Source: Bacteroidota bacterium
GTDB lineage: Bacteria; Bacteroidota; Ignavibacteria; Kapaibacteriales; UBA961
Direction: 5' to 3'
Assembly (NCBI GenBank): GCA_018266765.1
Contig: JAFDZU010000014.1
Span: 29,050 to 85,094, forward strand
DNA: 56,045 nt
Shown here: piece by piece, positions 43,360 to 52,593 of the stretch
Layout: each line of letters opens with the position of its first letter
Numbering within the stretch: position 1 is the first letter of the stretch
The notes under the pieces: generated by a model
Told to the model about the DNA's origin: nothing
What the model saw: only the letters and a program-made list of their open reading frames with translations
Database searches by the model: none
Program-made: the position numbers and the translations under genes

Positions 43360-44310
43360 ATGAATAAAGATGAAGTAACGCTTATTGCAATTGATGGTGG
43401 TGGTTCCAAAACAAGAGGGATTCTAAAAAGATCAAACGAGATAATTTGCACAATAGAAGCAGGTTCTACAAGAATAGGTGCTGTAGGAGTTGGAGAATCT
43501 ACAGAGCGAGTATTGAATATAATTAGAGATTTATGTCATCGTTCAGAGATAGATTCGAGTGAAGTTGATGCTATTGTTGTAGGGCTTGCAGGAGTATGGT
43601 TGGAAGAAGAAAAACAACGCTCTACACAGCTTTTAAAAACATTAGCTCGAAACAGCAATATAACTATCAACGACACAATGATTACCAGTGATGCAGAAAT
43701 AGCCCTTGAAGGAGTTCTTGGTGGTAAGAACGGAATTGCATTGATTGCGGGTACAGGTACAATAACATTAGGGAAAATAAATAATAAAGAAGTAGTACGA
43801 TGTGGTGGTTGGGGAATTGAACTTGACGATGAAGGCAGTGGAGCATGGATAGGAAGAGAAGGACTCACTGCAATAGTGAGAGCAGTTGATGGTAGAAGTA
43901 AATCAACCAAACTATTCGATATGCTTGCAGAACGCTATCCAATGGTAAAAAAAGACCGTCCTCGTACCATTGTATCAGCATATTCTGAACGAATATTTGA
44001 ATATCATTCTTTGACTCCAATGGTTATGAAATGTGCCGAAGATGGAGACGATGTTTGTTATTCAATAATAGAAACATCAGCTCAGCACCTAGTAGATGGA
44101 ATACTTGCAGTACGTCGTCAGTTTAGCAATTCTAAAGAAAAAGTTGAGATTGCTTGTATGGGTGGAATGATTGAGAACGACACTCTTCTCTCTCGATTAC
44201 TTTATCAAATATTAGGAAAAGAAAAAAATATAAAAGTTGTAAAACCGTATGGTTCTGCTCTCGAAGGTGCTTTATCGATGGCTTTTAAATTACTTAACGA
44301 ATATGAATAA
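43360..44310 (+). CDS. BadF/BadG-type kinase, probable N-acetylglucosamine kinase
   Basis: A 316-aa ASKHA-fold kinase. The ATP phosphate-1 motif IAIDGGGSKTRGIL is at residues 9-22. IALIAGTGTITLG, then CGGWGIELDDEGSGAWIGRE, match the N-acetylglucosamine-kinase branch of this family, and a distal IACMGGMIEND forms the adenosine part. It probably phosphorylates GlcNAc or a related amino sugar released from peptidoglycan or chitin. AnmK (47578), another amino-sugar salvage kinase, lies nearby. The end overlaps a possible ATG of the next gene, suggesting one transcript. Confidence 0.85.
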   Translation: MNKDEVTLIAIDGGGSKTRGILKRSNEIICTIEAGSTRIGAVGVGESTERVLNIIRDLCHRSEIDSSEVDAIVVGLAGVWLEEEKQRSTQLLKTLARNSNITINDTMITSDAEIALEGVLGGKNGIALIAGTGTITLGKINNKEVVRCGGWGIELDDEGSGAWIGREGLTAIVRAVDGRSKSTKLFDMLAERYPMVKKDRPRTIVSAYSERIFEYHSLTPMVMKCAEDGDDVCYSIIETSAQHLVDGILAVRRQFSNSKEKVEIACMGGMIENDTLLSRLLYQILGKEKNIKVVKPYGSALEGALSMAFKLLNEYE

Positions 44311-44314
44311 CCAC

Positions 44315-45625
44315 ATGAAATACACAACAATTATATTGTTTGTAGTTATTAGTATAACCAATATAAAAATATCAGCACAAGATGCACCCCACGCTAATGC
44401 ATTGTCAGTAGAAATGACAAGACGAATTTCTAAAGAATTACTAGGACCAAATAGTGGTCCGTATTTACAACCGCTTGTCACTACTTCAAATGCAACTGCA
44501 AACTCACGCTTTTTCCGTTCGGCATTTGTTCCGAAGAAAGTGGATAAACTATATTTTAGATTTGGTATACACTCTATGTTTGGTTTTGTACGAGATGACC
44601 AAAAGTCGTACGCTCCAATTGCGCCTCGAATGACAATAAACGAAGTGTTAGCTGATAAAAATGCGGCTGAATATATTATTAATCCTTTTGATCCTACTAA
44701 ATCTACAGTAATAATCAAAGATACAGCAGGAATGGTTGTAAATATTCTCAAATATTTGTTTGACAAGGGATTGGATCCATTACGCGATTCAGCTACAAGT
44801 GGGCTTAGCTTTCCTAACAAAGCGGCAACAGTGTATGGAAATTCTAATGCTACGTTTAGTCTGAACGGAGATTATTTTAAAAATCAAATAATGAAAGATG
44901 ATCCATTGTTGAGTGTTGTATTTAAACAACTTAGCCCATCCGTACAAGATACAATTTTAAAAGCAATAAACCAGCTCCCTAAAACACTTGCTCTACCGAC
45001 GGGTGGAAATATTAATAGTATTTTTGCAGCAATTCCTCAATTTGAAATCGGTTCGTTTATGGGTACAGAATTATTGATACGATTAATTCCACCTATTAAA
45101 TTGGATAAAAACATCGGAACATTCTCGTTTTGGGGAGTAGGTTTGAAACATAGTTTATCACAGTATTTTAACGATGCGCCATTTGATGCGGCAATTCAAT
45201 GTGTTTATCAACAAACACATATTGATAATACAATTGGAGTTACAAATGCAGAACTTAATTCAGACGGGAAAATTTACAACATTAACCTTCAAGCAAGCAA
45301 ACATTTTAAGGATATTATAGATGTATATACTGGTATTTCGTACGAGAATACATCTATCACATCTTCCTATAAATTTTATATTCCTGCTGAACAGCAAATT
45401 AGTTTAGGATTGCTACGATGGGTTCCGCCGACTGAAACGCCTAAACCTGAACCTCCCGAATGGCCGGGAGATACAAAACCACAAACAGTCAACTATAACC
45501 TGTCCGATACTAATCTAAAATTTATATTGGGTGTGGCTAAACCAATTGGTCCGGTTACAATTTTTATAGATTATAATATTAGTAAGTTTAATATTTTCAC
45601 AGCCGGAGTTGATATTATATTCTAA
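44315..45625 (+). CDS. Secreted, probable outer-membrane beta-barrel protein
   Basis: 436 aa from ATG 44315, chosen because it gives a clean signal peptide (MKYTTIILFVVISITNIKIS with AQDA next); ATG 44303 is an alternative, overlapping the kinase stop. The rest is rich in amphipathic strands, for example LYFRFGIHSMFGFV, GTFSFWGVGLKHSLSQYF, INLQASKHFKDIIDVYTGIS and VTIFIDYNISKFNIFTAGVD, ending in Phe like outer-membrane barrels. The pattern resembles DUF6588 proteins, but that is a tentative match. A Pro-rich loop (PPTETPKPEPPEWPGD) lies near the end. It follows the GlcNAc-kinase-like gene by 4 bp and may be a sugar-related porin (inference). Confidence 0.7.
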   Translation: MKYTTIILFVVISITNIKISAQDAPHANALSVEMTRRISKELLGPNSGPYLQPLVTTSNATANSRFFRSAFVPKKVDKLYFRFGIHSMFGFVRDDQKSYAPIAPRMTINEVLADKNAAEYIINPFDPTKSTVIIKDTAGMVVNILKYLFDKGLDPLRDSATSGLSFPNKAATVYGNSNATFSLNGDYFKNQIMKDDPLLSVVFKQLSPSVQDTILKAINQLPKTLALPTGGNINSIFAAIPQFEIGSFMGTELLIRLIPPIKLDKNIGTFSFWGVGLKHSLSQYFNDAPFDAAIQCVYQQTHIDNTIGVTNAELNSDGKIYNINLQASKHFKDIIDVYTGISYENTSITSSYKFYIPAEQQISLGLLRWVPPTETPKPEPPEWPGDTKPQTVNYNLSDTNLKFILGVAKPIGPVTIFIDYNISKFNIFTAGVDIIF

Positions 45626-45634
45626 ATAAATATA

Positions 45635-46087
45635 TTACTTATTTAAAGAATCTTTAATAATACGTCGTAAGTAAACAGGAAAATTAAAAACAGAGTCATG
45701 TGCGTTGCTCCAAATTGTATAGTCGATCCTCTGTAATGAGTCTGTTAATTTCACTGTATTAAAAGACAGACGAATTTTACCTAAGCTAAATGGTGGAATG
45801 GAAGAGTTCAATATTGCACCATTTGCACAATAACACGATGCCTTAATCTTTTTAATTTCTAACACCTGCCCTCCCCTATTTAAAATTGTAATATCGGTAG
45901 TTACAAATTCTGAAGGTGCAAAATCAACTTGAATGATGGACGGTTTAATTTCAATTTCAGCGGGATAAACTGAATCATTTTGAATTTTTTTGATAGGACT
46001 TTTTTTATAAAATTCAACTGCATGCAATAGTTGTATTGCACCAAAAGCGATAAAAAAGGAAGTAATAACAGCAATTTTAAATTTCAT
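45635..46087 (-). CDS. DUF1573 secreted protein
   Basis: A 150-aa protein with an N-terminal signal or anchor (AVITSFFIAFGAIQLLHAVE) and an Ig-like DUF1573 domain: TTDITILNRGGQVLEIKKIK followed by ASCYCANGAI, matching the family core in which a Cys-x-Cys follows a beta strand, then PPFSLGKIRLSFNT. Function of the family is unknown. It starts 15 bp after the dapB stop, so it is the last gene of the ftsE-like/dapB group, convergent with the barrel-like gene. Confidence 0.8.
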   Translation of the reverse strand: MKFKIAVITSFFIAFGAIQLLHAVEFYKKSPIKKIQNDSVYPAEIEIKPSIIQVDFAPSEFVTTDITILNRGGQVLEIKKIKASCYCANGAILNSSIPPFSLGKIRLSFNTVKLTDSLQRIDYTIWSNAHDSVFNFPVYLRRIIKDSLNK

Positions 46088-46102
46088 ATATAGTATTGAT
46101 TG

Positions 46103-46858
46103 TTATTGTGTTACAAATATTTCAGAGAACACCGAGGTAAAATCAAACATTCCCTTTTTATTCCAAATCCACCTGGCGGCTTCTAAAGCACCGAGGGCAA
46201 AACCTTCTCTGTTTTTTGCACGATGAGTAAGTTCTATAGTATCAGCTAATGAATCAATATAAACTGTATGAGTTCCTGTAACTTCACCACCTCGAACAGA
46301 GCTGATATGTAAATCGTTGTCGTTAGATTTTCCATGCATTGTTTCGGAAACTATAGTTTGTTTCCTTACAACTTCTTCCAAAATAATATTTCCGAGAGAT
46401 AATGCTGTACCACTTGGACTGTCTATTTTCCGTTTATGATGAACTTCATGTATAAATACATCGTAATCTTCTATAGAATTAATTAGCTTTGCGGCTTGAC
46501 GAATAACTCTAAAGAACATTTGCATTCCAACTGAATAATTTGAACCATAAATCAATCCAATTTTTTTTATTTCAACAAGTTGTTTGATTTCATCAAATTG
46601 ATTGTTCCAGCCGGTTGTACCAATAACAACATCTTTTTTGAGCATTGAAAGAATTCTGACATTTTCTGCAATTGCCATTGGAGTTGAAAAATCTATAGCA
46701 ACATCAAAATTTGAGGGTGAGGATAAAGTTAGTGGGTTATTTATATCAAAAATATTAGTAATTGAAATCCCTTTAACACCGGCAAGTCGTTCAATTTCCT
46801 TCCCCATAGACCCATAACCTATCAACGCTATTATAGGAAAATTATTCACATTTATCAT
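46103..46858 (-). CDS. dapB: 4-hydroxy-tetrahydrodipicolinate reductase
   Basis: A 251-aa enzyme of the lysine and diaminopimelate pathway. The NAD(P) motif IGYGSMGKEIERLA begins at residue 13; GTTGW is the substrate-side loop; HEVHHKRKIDSPSGTAL carries the catalytic His and Lys. SSVRGGEVTGTHTVYID near the C-terminus is also typical. It lies between an FtsE-like ATPase gene (12 bp upstream) and a DUF1573 gene (15 bp downstream), so the three are probably cotranscribed, linking cell-wall precursor supply with division genes. Confidence 0.95.
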   Translation of the reverse strand: MINVNNFPIIALIGYGSMGKEIERLAGVKGISITNIFDINNPLTLSSPSNFDVAIDFSTPMAIAENVRILSMLKKDVVIGTTGWNNQFDEIKQLVEIKKIGLIYGSNYSVGMQMFFRVIRQAAKLINSIEDYDVFIHEVHHKRKIDSPSGTALSLGNIILEEVVRKQTIVSETMHGKSNDNDLHISSVRGGEVTGTHTVYIDSLADTIELTHRAKNREGFALGALEAARWIWNKKGMFDFTSVFSEIFVTQ

Positions 46859-46870
46859 AAAATCATACCT

Positions 46871-47557
46871 TTATGAAATTGTTTTAGATGTTGCCGAAAC
46901 AACTCTGGTTATTTTTCCTTCAGTCATTTCTAATCGTGCAGCTTTTGGAAAACAAGATATCAACTCATTACTGTGAGTAGATATTACTATCGTAACTCCT
47001 TTATCTGATTGTTGCTGTAGTGTTTTTGCTACAGCAGAAGTTGAATCTGCATCTAAATTACCAGTAGGTTCGTCGGCAATAAGAAATTCAGGGTTATGAA
47101 CCACTGCTCTTGCAAGTGCTACTAAGTGCTTTTCTCCACCAGACAATTGATGAGGAAATTTATCTCTCAGATGGCTAATTCCAACATCTACAAGGGTTTC
47201 CAAACATAGTTGGTCGATATTTTTATTAGAATAGTTATTGATGATTAGTGGATAAAGTACGTTCTCATATACTGTATTGTGTGCCAATAATTTACAATCT
47301 TGGAAAACAATTCCAGTTTTCTGCAATAAAGTTCGTTTTTGTAAGGGTTTCATTATTGCAGTATTCTGCCCATTAAGGAATATTGAACCTTGGGACGGAA
47401 TAATATCAGCATATAACAACCGAAGAAGCGTTGTCTTTCCCGCGCCTGTTGCACCCACTAATAGTGTAGTTTGTCCGTCGGGTAGCACTCCGGTAATATT
47501 TGAAAGAGCGGGTATTACATCAAATTGTACAGATACTCCGCGAAAATCTATGTGCAT
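46871..47557 (-). CDS. FtsE-like ABC transporter ATP-binding protein
   Basis: A 228-aa ABC ATPase. Walker A GATGAGKTT is at residues 35-43, the Q-loop in TGIVFQDCKLL, the signature LSGGEKHLVALARAV, and Walker B FLIADEPTGNLD followed by a switch His in VISTHSNEL. The short single-domain form and the sequence around FQDCKLLAHNTVYENVL fit the FtsE/LolD group. FtsE pairs with FtsX to control peptidoglycan hydrolases; no ftsX is seen in the window, so LolD is not excluded. It is divergent from anmK with only 20 bp between start codons. Confidence 0.85.
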   Translation of the reverse strand: MHIDFRGVSVQFDVIPALSNITGVLPDGQTTLLVGATGAGKTTLLRLLYADIIPSQGSIFLNGQNTAIMKPLQKRTLLQKTGIVFQDCKLLAHNTVYENVLYPLIINNYSNKNIDQLCLETLVDVGISHLRDKFPHQLSGGEKHLVALARAVVHNPEFLIADEPTGNLDADSTSAVAKTLQQQSDKGVTIVISTHSNELISCFPKAARLEMTEGKITRVVSATSKTIS

Positions 47558-47577
47558 AATATTTATAAGTAATTAGA

Positions 47578-48753
47578 ATGAAACATCAACAACAAGAATG
47601 GTTGTCTACTCCAAAATTGATTTGTGGATTAATGTCCGGAACCTCATTAGACGGTATTGATGCCGCCATAGTTGAATTTTCTGTTCAAAATGGCAAACAC
47701 ATCTTTACTATAAAATCTCATACCACAATCCCCTATTCGCCTGAATTTCGCACCGAAATCACACGTATTATCGAAAAAAAATCTACTATAGCTGATATAA
47801 GCTGGTTACATTTTGCCATATCAGAATTTCATGCAATCGCTGTACAAAAAGCGTGTGAACTTGCAGGAATAACTCCACATTTATTAGATGGTGTGGGATT
47901 TCACGGTCAAACCGTCTGGCATTCACCTACTCCCAAGAAAAAACTTGGAAATTCTATTAGCTCTACCCTCCAACTTGGCTCTCCTTCAGTACTTGCTACT
48001 ATACTTGGCATTCCGGTCGTCGGAGATTTTCGCTCTGCTGATGTTGCTGTTGGCGGACAAGGTGCGCCACTTGTCCCAATGTTTGATGCAAACTTTTTGC
48101 GCGAAGAAAACCGAAGTATCATTGCTCTCAATATAGGAGGCATTGCAAATATAACATTATTACCTGCCTTAGACCACAATGGTAGTATCAGAGCATTCGA
48201 TACCGGACCGGGTAATGTACTAATTGATGCGGCAACTCGAATGTTTTTTGGAAAGCAACTCGATTCCAACGGTGCTTTTGCGGCGGCCGGAAGAACTGTA
48301 GGAGCAATGCTTACTCAATTGAAAAACCACAGTTTTATCACAAAAGTCCCACCAAAATCAACAGGACGTGAAGATTTTAATCCTACTTGGCTTCAAAAAC
48401 GGATTCGCACTACTTTCCAACCTTCTATTCCCTCTGAAGATATTGTGCGAACTGTAACTGAATTCACTGCATGGTCAATTGCTGAAAACATCCGACTTTT
48501 TGCCGATACTTCATCAAAAATAATTGCATCGGGGGGCGGAATTCACAATAAAACACTTATATCAATGATACAAAAGGAATTACCAAACACCGAAATCATC
48601 ACAACAGATGCAATTGGCATCCCATCCGACGCAAAAGAAGCAATTTGTTTTGCGTACCTTGCCTACAGAACTCTCGGAGGATTACCGGGAAATATTCCAA
48701 CCGTTACAGGCGCATCCCGCGAGGTAAAACTGGGAGTAATAGCTTTTCCATAA
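47578..48753 (+). CDS. anmK: Anhydro-N-acetylmuramic acid kinase
   Basis: A 391-aa kinase of peptidoglycan recycling that opens and phosphorylates 1,6-anhydroMurNAc. Signature segments are CGLMSGTSLDGIDAA at the start, GFHGQTVWHSP, VVGDFRSADVAVGGQGAPLV, ALNIGGIANITLLP, and FDTGPGNVLIDAA; SGGGIHNKTLI is the late ATP-side motif. Complete and of normal length. The gene ends 44 bp before the first box of a DnaA-box region. No promoter fits in the 20-bp gap to the divergent ATPase gene. Confidence 0.96.
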   Translation: MKHQQQEWLSTPKLICGLMSGTSLDGIDAAIVEFSVQNGKHIFTIKSHTTIPYSPEFRTEITRIIEKKSTIADISWLHFAISEFHAIAVQKACELAGITPHLLDGVGFHGQTVWHSPTPKKKLGNSISSTLQLGSPSVLATILGIPVVGDFRSADVAVGGQGAPLVPMFDANFLREENRSIIALNIGGIANITLLPALDHNGSIRAFDTGPGNVLIDAATRMFFGKQLDSNGAFAAAGRTVGAMLTQLKNHSFITKVPPKSTGREDFNPTWLQKRIRTTFQPSIPSEDIVRTVTEFTAWSIAENIRLFADTSSKIIASGGGIHNKTLISMIQKELPNTEIITTDAIGIPSDAKEAICFAYLAYRTLGGLPGNIPTVTGASREVKLGVIAFP

Positions 48754-49068
48754 TTTAATATCTTTATTTTATTAATAGATAAGTCAATCTTTATACTTTT
48801 CCACAAGATTGTCCACAAATCCACATTTTATGAGTGGATAGGAATGTTTTTATCGTGAATAGATATTTCTGAACGTGAATAAAAACTATTGTTTCCACAG
48901 AGCAGTTGATAACTTCAAACTTATCAACACTACTTTCCACACATAATGATAATCCTAATAAGTAAAGTAACACTTTATAAATTTACACTTTAATTATTCT
49001 TTTCCACAAGGTTTTCCACTTATCCACACACTATCTCTATTCTTACATAAAGAAAATTTTAAACATTA
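48754..49068. other. Candidate replication origin (oriC): DnaA-box-rich intergenic region
   Basis: This 315-bp gene-free, AT-rich gap between anmK and the thiamine pyrophosphokinase gene carries about ten DnaA-like boxes: TTTTCCACA (48797-48805), TTGTCCACA (48809-48817), AAATCCACA (48817-48825), AGTGGATAG (reverse, about 48833-48841), GTTTCCACA (48891-48899), AGTTGATAA (reverse) at 48904-48912 with TTATCAACA (48921-48929) as an inverted pair, CTTTCCACA (48933-48941), TTTTCCACA (49000-49008), TTTTCCACT (49012-49020) and the exact consensus TTATCCACA (49020-49028). AT-rich flanks could serve as the unwinding element. Confidence 0.68.
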
Positions 49069-49785
49069 TTAAGATATAAGAAAATTTGAGGGTATAAATA
49101 TTGGTCGTTTGGGAATGCGTGCATTGCAAAAAAGTAAAATGTTTCCTTCGTGAATTTCAATAGACACACTTTCCGATAATGCACAGTTTCGCGCTCCCTC
49201 TCTCACACCAAGTTCTAAAAACTCATTTGTTAGATTCCACTGTAAGCCGGAAGTAGTTATTTTAGCAAGAGGTTGAGGTATAAGCGATATAATTTCACCA
49301 ACATTAGAAGGGAGTTGAACAGATTTCTGTAGAGGTATTGCATATCGTTCTTTTTCATAAACACATAAATTAATCAGTTGAGAATGTCGCATGAGTACAC
49401 TCCAATTGTTTAATGTATGCTCGGCAATTCCACCGTGAAAACCACAGACTAAAACATCCGTATAACCACGTTCTTGGCAAAATATCAAACACTTTTCAAA
49501 ATCGTTAGATTCTTGGTCAGGAAGATGAATTATCATAGAATCAGGAAAATTTACATTTGTATCTGATAAATAAATAGAATCCAAGTCGCCTATGATAAAA
49601 GTCGGAGAAATGTCAAGTTGTTGTAAAGCACGTGCGGCACCGTCAGCAGCAATAATTATTATTTCTTTGAAAAAATCGAAAAAATCTTTTGTATTAGGTA
49701 AATTGCCGTTTAAACATAATAAAGCATCAAACTGAACGCTTGAATATTCAAGTAAATCAAAAGGTTGTGAGGGTAAGTCAGTCAT
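49069..49785 (-). CDS. Thiamine pyrophosphokinase
   Basis: A 238-aa enzyme that transfers pyrophosphate from ATP to thiamine. Key segments are IIAADGAARALQQLDISPTF, then IIGDLDSI (the Mg/ATP acidic motif), HLPDQESNDFEKCLIFC (the DQ..TDFEK-type motif, here with N for T) and VCGFHGGIAEHTLNNWSVLM. The C-terminal thiamine-binding strand region contains ISLIPQPLAKITTSGLQWNL. It supplies the cofactor used by the E1 dehydrogenase and the transketolase in this window. The family is usually named thiN or TPK. Confidence 0.9.
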   Translation of the reverse strand: MTDLPSQPFDLLEYSSVQFDALLCLNGNLPNTKDFFDFFKEIIIIAADGAARALQQLDISPTFIIGDLDSIYLSDTNVNFPDSMIIHLPDQESNDFEKCLIFCQERGYTDVLVCGFHGGIAEHTLNNWSVLMRHSQLINLCVYEKERYAIPLQKSVQLPSNVGEIISLIPQPLAKITTSGLQWNLTNEFLELGVREGARNCALSESVSIEIHEGNILLFCNARIPKRPIFIPSNFLIS

Positions 49786-49881
49786 AAAGAGTAGTGTTGT
49801 AATTTAATAAACCATCAAAAAAAATACGATTTTCTTTACCATGATTGAAAACTCGTGTTTCAAAGGAAGCTAAAGTTTTGT

Positions 49882-49889
49882 TAAATTTG
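49882..49889 (+). promoter_or_regulatory. -7 promoter element of the M3 peptidase gene
   Basis: TAAATTTG matches TAnnTTTG. The -33 position holds GTTTC rather than TTTG, so the match is partial. Transcription would start near 49896. Confidence 0.45.
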
Positions 49890-49900
49890 TACTTCCGCAA

Positions 49901-49924
49901 AAATACAGAATTAATTCTGTATTT
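49901..49924. promoter_or_regulatory. 24-bp perfect palindrome in the leader of the M3 peptidase gene
   Basis: Bases 49901-49924 read AAATACAGAATT and its exact reverse complement AATTCTGTATTT with no spacer. It starts just after the predicted transcription start and is followed by ATTTTT. It could be an operator for a dimeric regulator or, as RNA, a hairpin. Confidence 0.6.
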
Positions 49925-49954
49925 ATTTTTACATACAATACAATATCAATTGAA

Positions 49955-51655
49955 ATGGCAACAGTACAAAAAAAATTCTCAGAGTTTCCATACGAACGTC
50001 CAAATCTTGAAAAACTTGAAGCATCCTATAAAGACCTAACGGCGCGATTCACCTCAGCGACGACGGCTAAAGAGCAAAACAATGTAATTCGTGATTGGAA
50101 TACGCTCCGAACCGCATATATGACTAATATTAGTCTTGCTCATGTTCGATTTACACTGAATGTAAAAGACGAGTGGGCATTATCTGAACGGTTATTTATT
50201 GACGAAAATTCGCCTACGATTGCCGAGTGGAGTCAGAATTTCGTAAAAACAATTCTTGCTTCTCCATTTCTCAAAGAAATTGAAGAAGAATGGGGAACGC
50301 TTTTTATCGAAAATTTAGAGCAAGGGATTAAAACATTCTCCCAAGAAATAAAACCAATGCTTATAAAGCAATCCGAATTATCCAAAAAATATGATGGAAT
50401 TCTTGCTTCAGCCGAAATTGAGCTTGATGGCGAAATATTTAATCTCTCTCGTCTCGAACGAAAACTTCTCGATACAAATCGTGAAACTCGCAAAAATGCC
50501 CAAAAAGCTCGCTTTAAATTTCTCGAATCGAACAAAGAAGATTTCGACAAAATTTATGATGACATGGTAAAACTCCGTCATAAAATTGCGAAACAGCTTG
50601 GATTTAATAACTATGTAGAATTTAGATATGTCGAAATGGGAAGGAATGAATATACTCCCGATGATGTAGCAAAATTCCGCGATTATGTCCACGAAAAAAT
50701 TGTTCCTTTAATTGCTAAACAACGTAAAAAACAAGCCGACCGTTTAGATGTGGATGAAATTCGTTTTCACGATGAGATTCTCCATTTTCCCAATGGGAAT
50801 CCGACCGCACAAGGAAATCCTGAATGGATTGTAGAGCAAGCCCGTCAAATGTACAGCGAACTCTCTCCTCAGACGGATGAATTCTTTACTATGATGATTG
50901 ACAAAGAATTAATGGATTTAGTTACACGTCCCAATAAAGCTGTGGGCGGCTATTGTACTAATTTTCCTACGTTTGGTGTGCCGTTTATATTTTCGAATTT
51001 TAATGGTACAACCCACGATGTGGAAGTATTAACTCACGAAGCAGGACACGCATTCCAAGCGTATAAAAGTCGCAATAATAAAGTGGTTGATTATATCTTC
51101 CCGACAATGGAAGCATGTGAAATTCATTCGATGGGAATGGAATATCTTACGTGGAATTGGATGGATAAGTTTTTTGGAACTGAAACCTCAAAATTTAAGT
51201 TTTATCACTTGTTGCGTTCGTTGATGTTTTTGCCGTATTGCTGTGCTGTTGATGAATTTCAGCATTGGGTGTATGAAAACCCCGAAGTAACTCCTGCCGA
51301 CAGAAAAAGTAAATGGCATGAATTGGAACTTAAATATCTTCCATGGAGAAAATATGAAGATTTGCCGTATGCTGAAGAAGGAACAGTTTGGCAATTCCAA
51401 AAGCATATTTACGATATGCCGTTTTATTATATAGATTATGCACTTGCACAGATTTGCGCTTTGCAAATATGGAGTAAATCTCGCAAAAATATGACTGAAG
51501 CACTCGAAGATTATATCAGAATTTGTGAAATAGGCGGAAGCAAAACATTCCTCGAAATCGTAAAAGCAGGAAATATGCACTCCCCTTTCGAAACTGAATG
51601 TTTAGACAGTGTTATTCACGAAGCGGAAGAGTGGCTCGAAGCATGGAAAAATTGA
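49955..51655 (+). CDS. M3-family oligoendopeptidase (PepF-like)
   Basis: A 566-aa cytoplasmic zinc metallopeptidase cutting short peptides. The zinc motif HEAGH is at residues 361-365 (EVLTHEAGHAFQAYKSR), with the third ligand region PTMEACEIHSMGMEYLTW. The helical N-terminal half (FSEFPYERPNLEKLEASYKD on) and the C-terminal part ending in the MHSPFETECLDS region are typical of M3 oligoendopeptidases, and length is normal. It has its own promoter-like element and a 24-bp palindrome ahead. It is followed 65 bp later by the transketolase group. Confidence 0.94.
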   Translation: MATVQKKFSEFPYERPNLEKLEASYKDLTARFTSATTAKEQNNVIRDWNTLRTAYMTNISLAHVRFTLNVKDEWALSERLFIDENSPTIAEWSQNFVKTILASPFLKEIEEEWGTLFIENLEQGIKTFSQEIKPMLIKQSELSKKYDGILASAEIELDGEIFNLSRLERKLLDTNRETRKNAQKARFKFLESNKEDFDKIYDDMVKLRHKIAKQLGFNNYVEFRYVEMGRNEYTPDDVAKFRDYVHEKIVPLIAKQRKKQADRLDVDEIRFHDEILHFPNGNPTAQGNPEWIVEQARQMYSELSPQTDEFFTMMIDKELMDLVTRPNKAVGGYCTNFPTFGVPFIFSNFNGTTHDVEVLTHEAGHAFQAYKSRNNKVVDYIFPTMEACEIHSMGMEYLTWNWMDKFFGTETSKFKFYHLLRSLMFLPYCCAVDEFQHWVYENPEVTPADRKSKWHELELKYLPWRKYEDLPYAEEGTVWQFQKHIYDMPFYYIDYALAQICALQIWSKSRKNMTEALEDYIRICEIGGSKTFLEIVKAGNMHSPFETECLDSVIHEAEEWLEAWKN

Positions 51656-51720
51656 TATTAGTACTGTGATAGAACGGTTAATAAAAGAGAATTTTTTAGT
51701 ACATAAATAGTAAATACACA

Positions 51721-52593
51721 ATGAACGTAGAATTTAGCGATATAACATTTGAAAACAGGCGACGCACCGCCCAAGAGCTCACGGAAATTGCAACAGAAAT
51801 TCGCCGCGATATTATGAAAATGCTCGTGCTTGCCAAATCAGGACATAGCGGCGGTCCGCTCGGTGCATCCGATATTTTTGCGGCACTCTATATGGGTGGA
51901 GTAATGCGTCATCACAAGGATAATCCACATTGGAGTGGTCGAGATCGATTCGTTCTAAGCGCAGGTCATATGTGTCCTGTGCAATATGCAGCTATGGCGA
52001 ATGCAGGTTTTTTTCCTAAGCAAGAATTATCTACTCTCAGGCAATATAACACACGATTACAAGGGCATCCCGGACGAGATATGGGATTACCAGGCATTGA
52101 AACATCTTCGGGGTCACTTGGTCAGGGAATTTCCATCGCAGTTGGAATGGCAATGAGTGATAAACTGCTCGATAAAACAGACCATCGTGTGTTTTCGCTT
52201 ACAGGAGACGGCGAATTGCAAGAAGGTTCTGTGTGGGAAGCAGCGATGTCAGCGGCACACTTCGGACTTGATAATTTTTGCTGGATTATAGATAACAATG
52301 ATTGTCAGATTGACGGCAGAATCCGCGAAGTTATGAATGTCTATCCGATTGATAAAAAATGTGAAGCATTTGGTTTTGAAACAATTGTGATTGACGGGCA
52401 TAATTTTGAGGAAATTATGGGCGCATTCGATAAATTTATTGAAAACAACCAAAAAGGTACAGGAAAGCCAACTGCAATTATAGCTAAAACCTATATGGGA
52501 CGTGGTGTTTCATTCATGGAAGATAATTTCAAATGGCACGGTAATCCTCCAAATGAACAACAAGCAGAACAAGCACTTGAGGAATTAGTATAA
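51721..52593 (+). CDS. Transketolase, N-terminal (TPP-binding) subunit
   Basis: A 290-aa split-type transketolase subunit holding the thiamine diphosphate domain. Features are LVLAKSGHSGGPLGASDIFA, DRFVLSAGHMCPVQYAAMAN, ETSSGSLGQGISIAVGMA, and the cofactor motif LTGDGELQEGS followed by IIDNNDCQIDGR (GDG...NN). The protein stops before the pyrimidine-binding domain, which is encoded separately at 53262. The two halves together carry out the pentose-phosphate ketol transfers. A lipoprotein gene begins at the base after its stop codon. Confidence 0.95.
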   Translation: MNVEFSDITFENRRRTAQELTEIATEIRRDIMKMLVLAKSGHSGGPLGASDIFAALYMGGVMRHHKDNPHWSGRDRFVLSAGHMCPVQYAAMANAGFFPKQELSTLRQYNTRLQGHPGRDMGLPGIETSSGSLGQGISIAVGMAMSDKLLDKTDHRVFSLTGDGELQEGSVWEAAMSAAHFGLDNFCWIIDNNDCQIDGRIREVMNVYPIDKKCEAFGFETIVIDGHNFEEIMGAFDKFIENNQKGTGKPTAIIAKTYMGRGVSFMEDNFKWHGNPPNEQQAEQALEELV

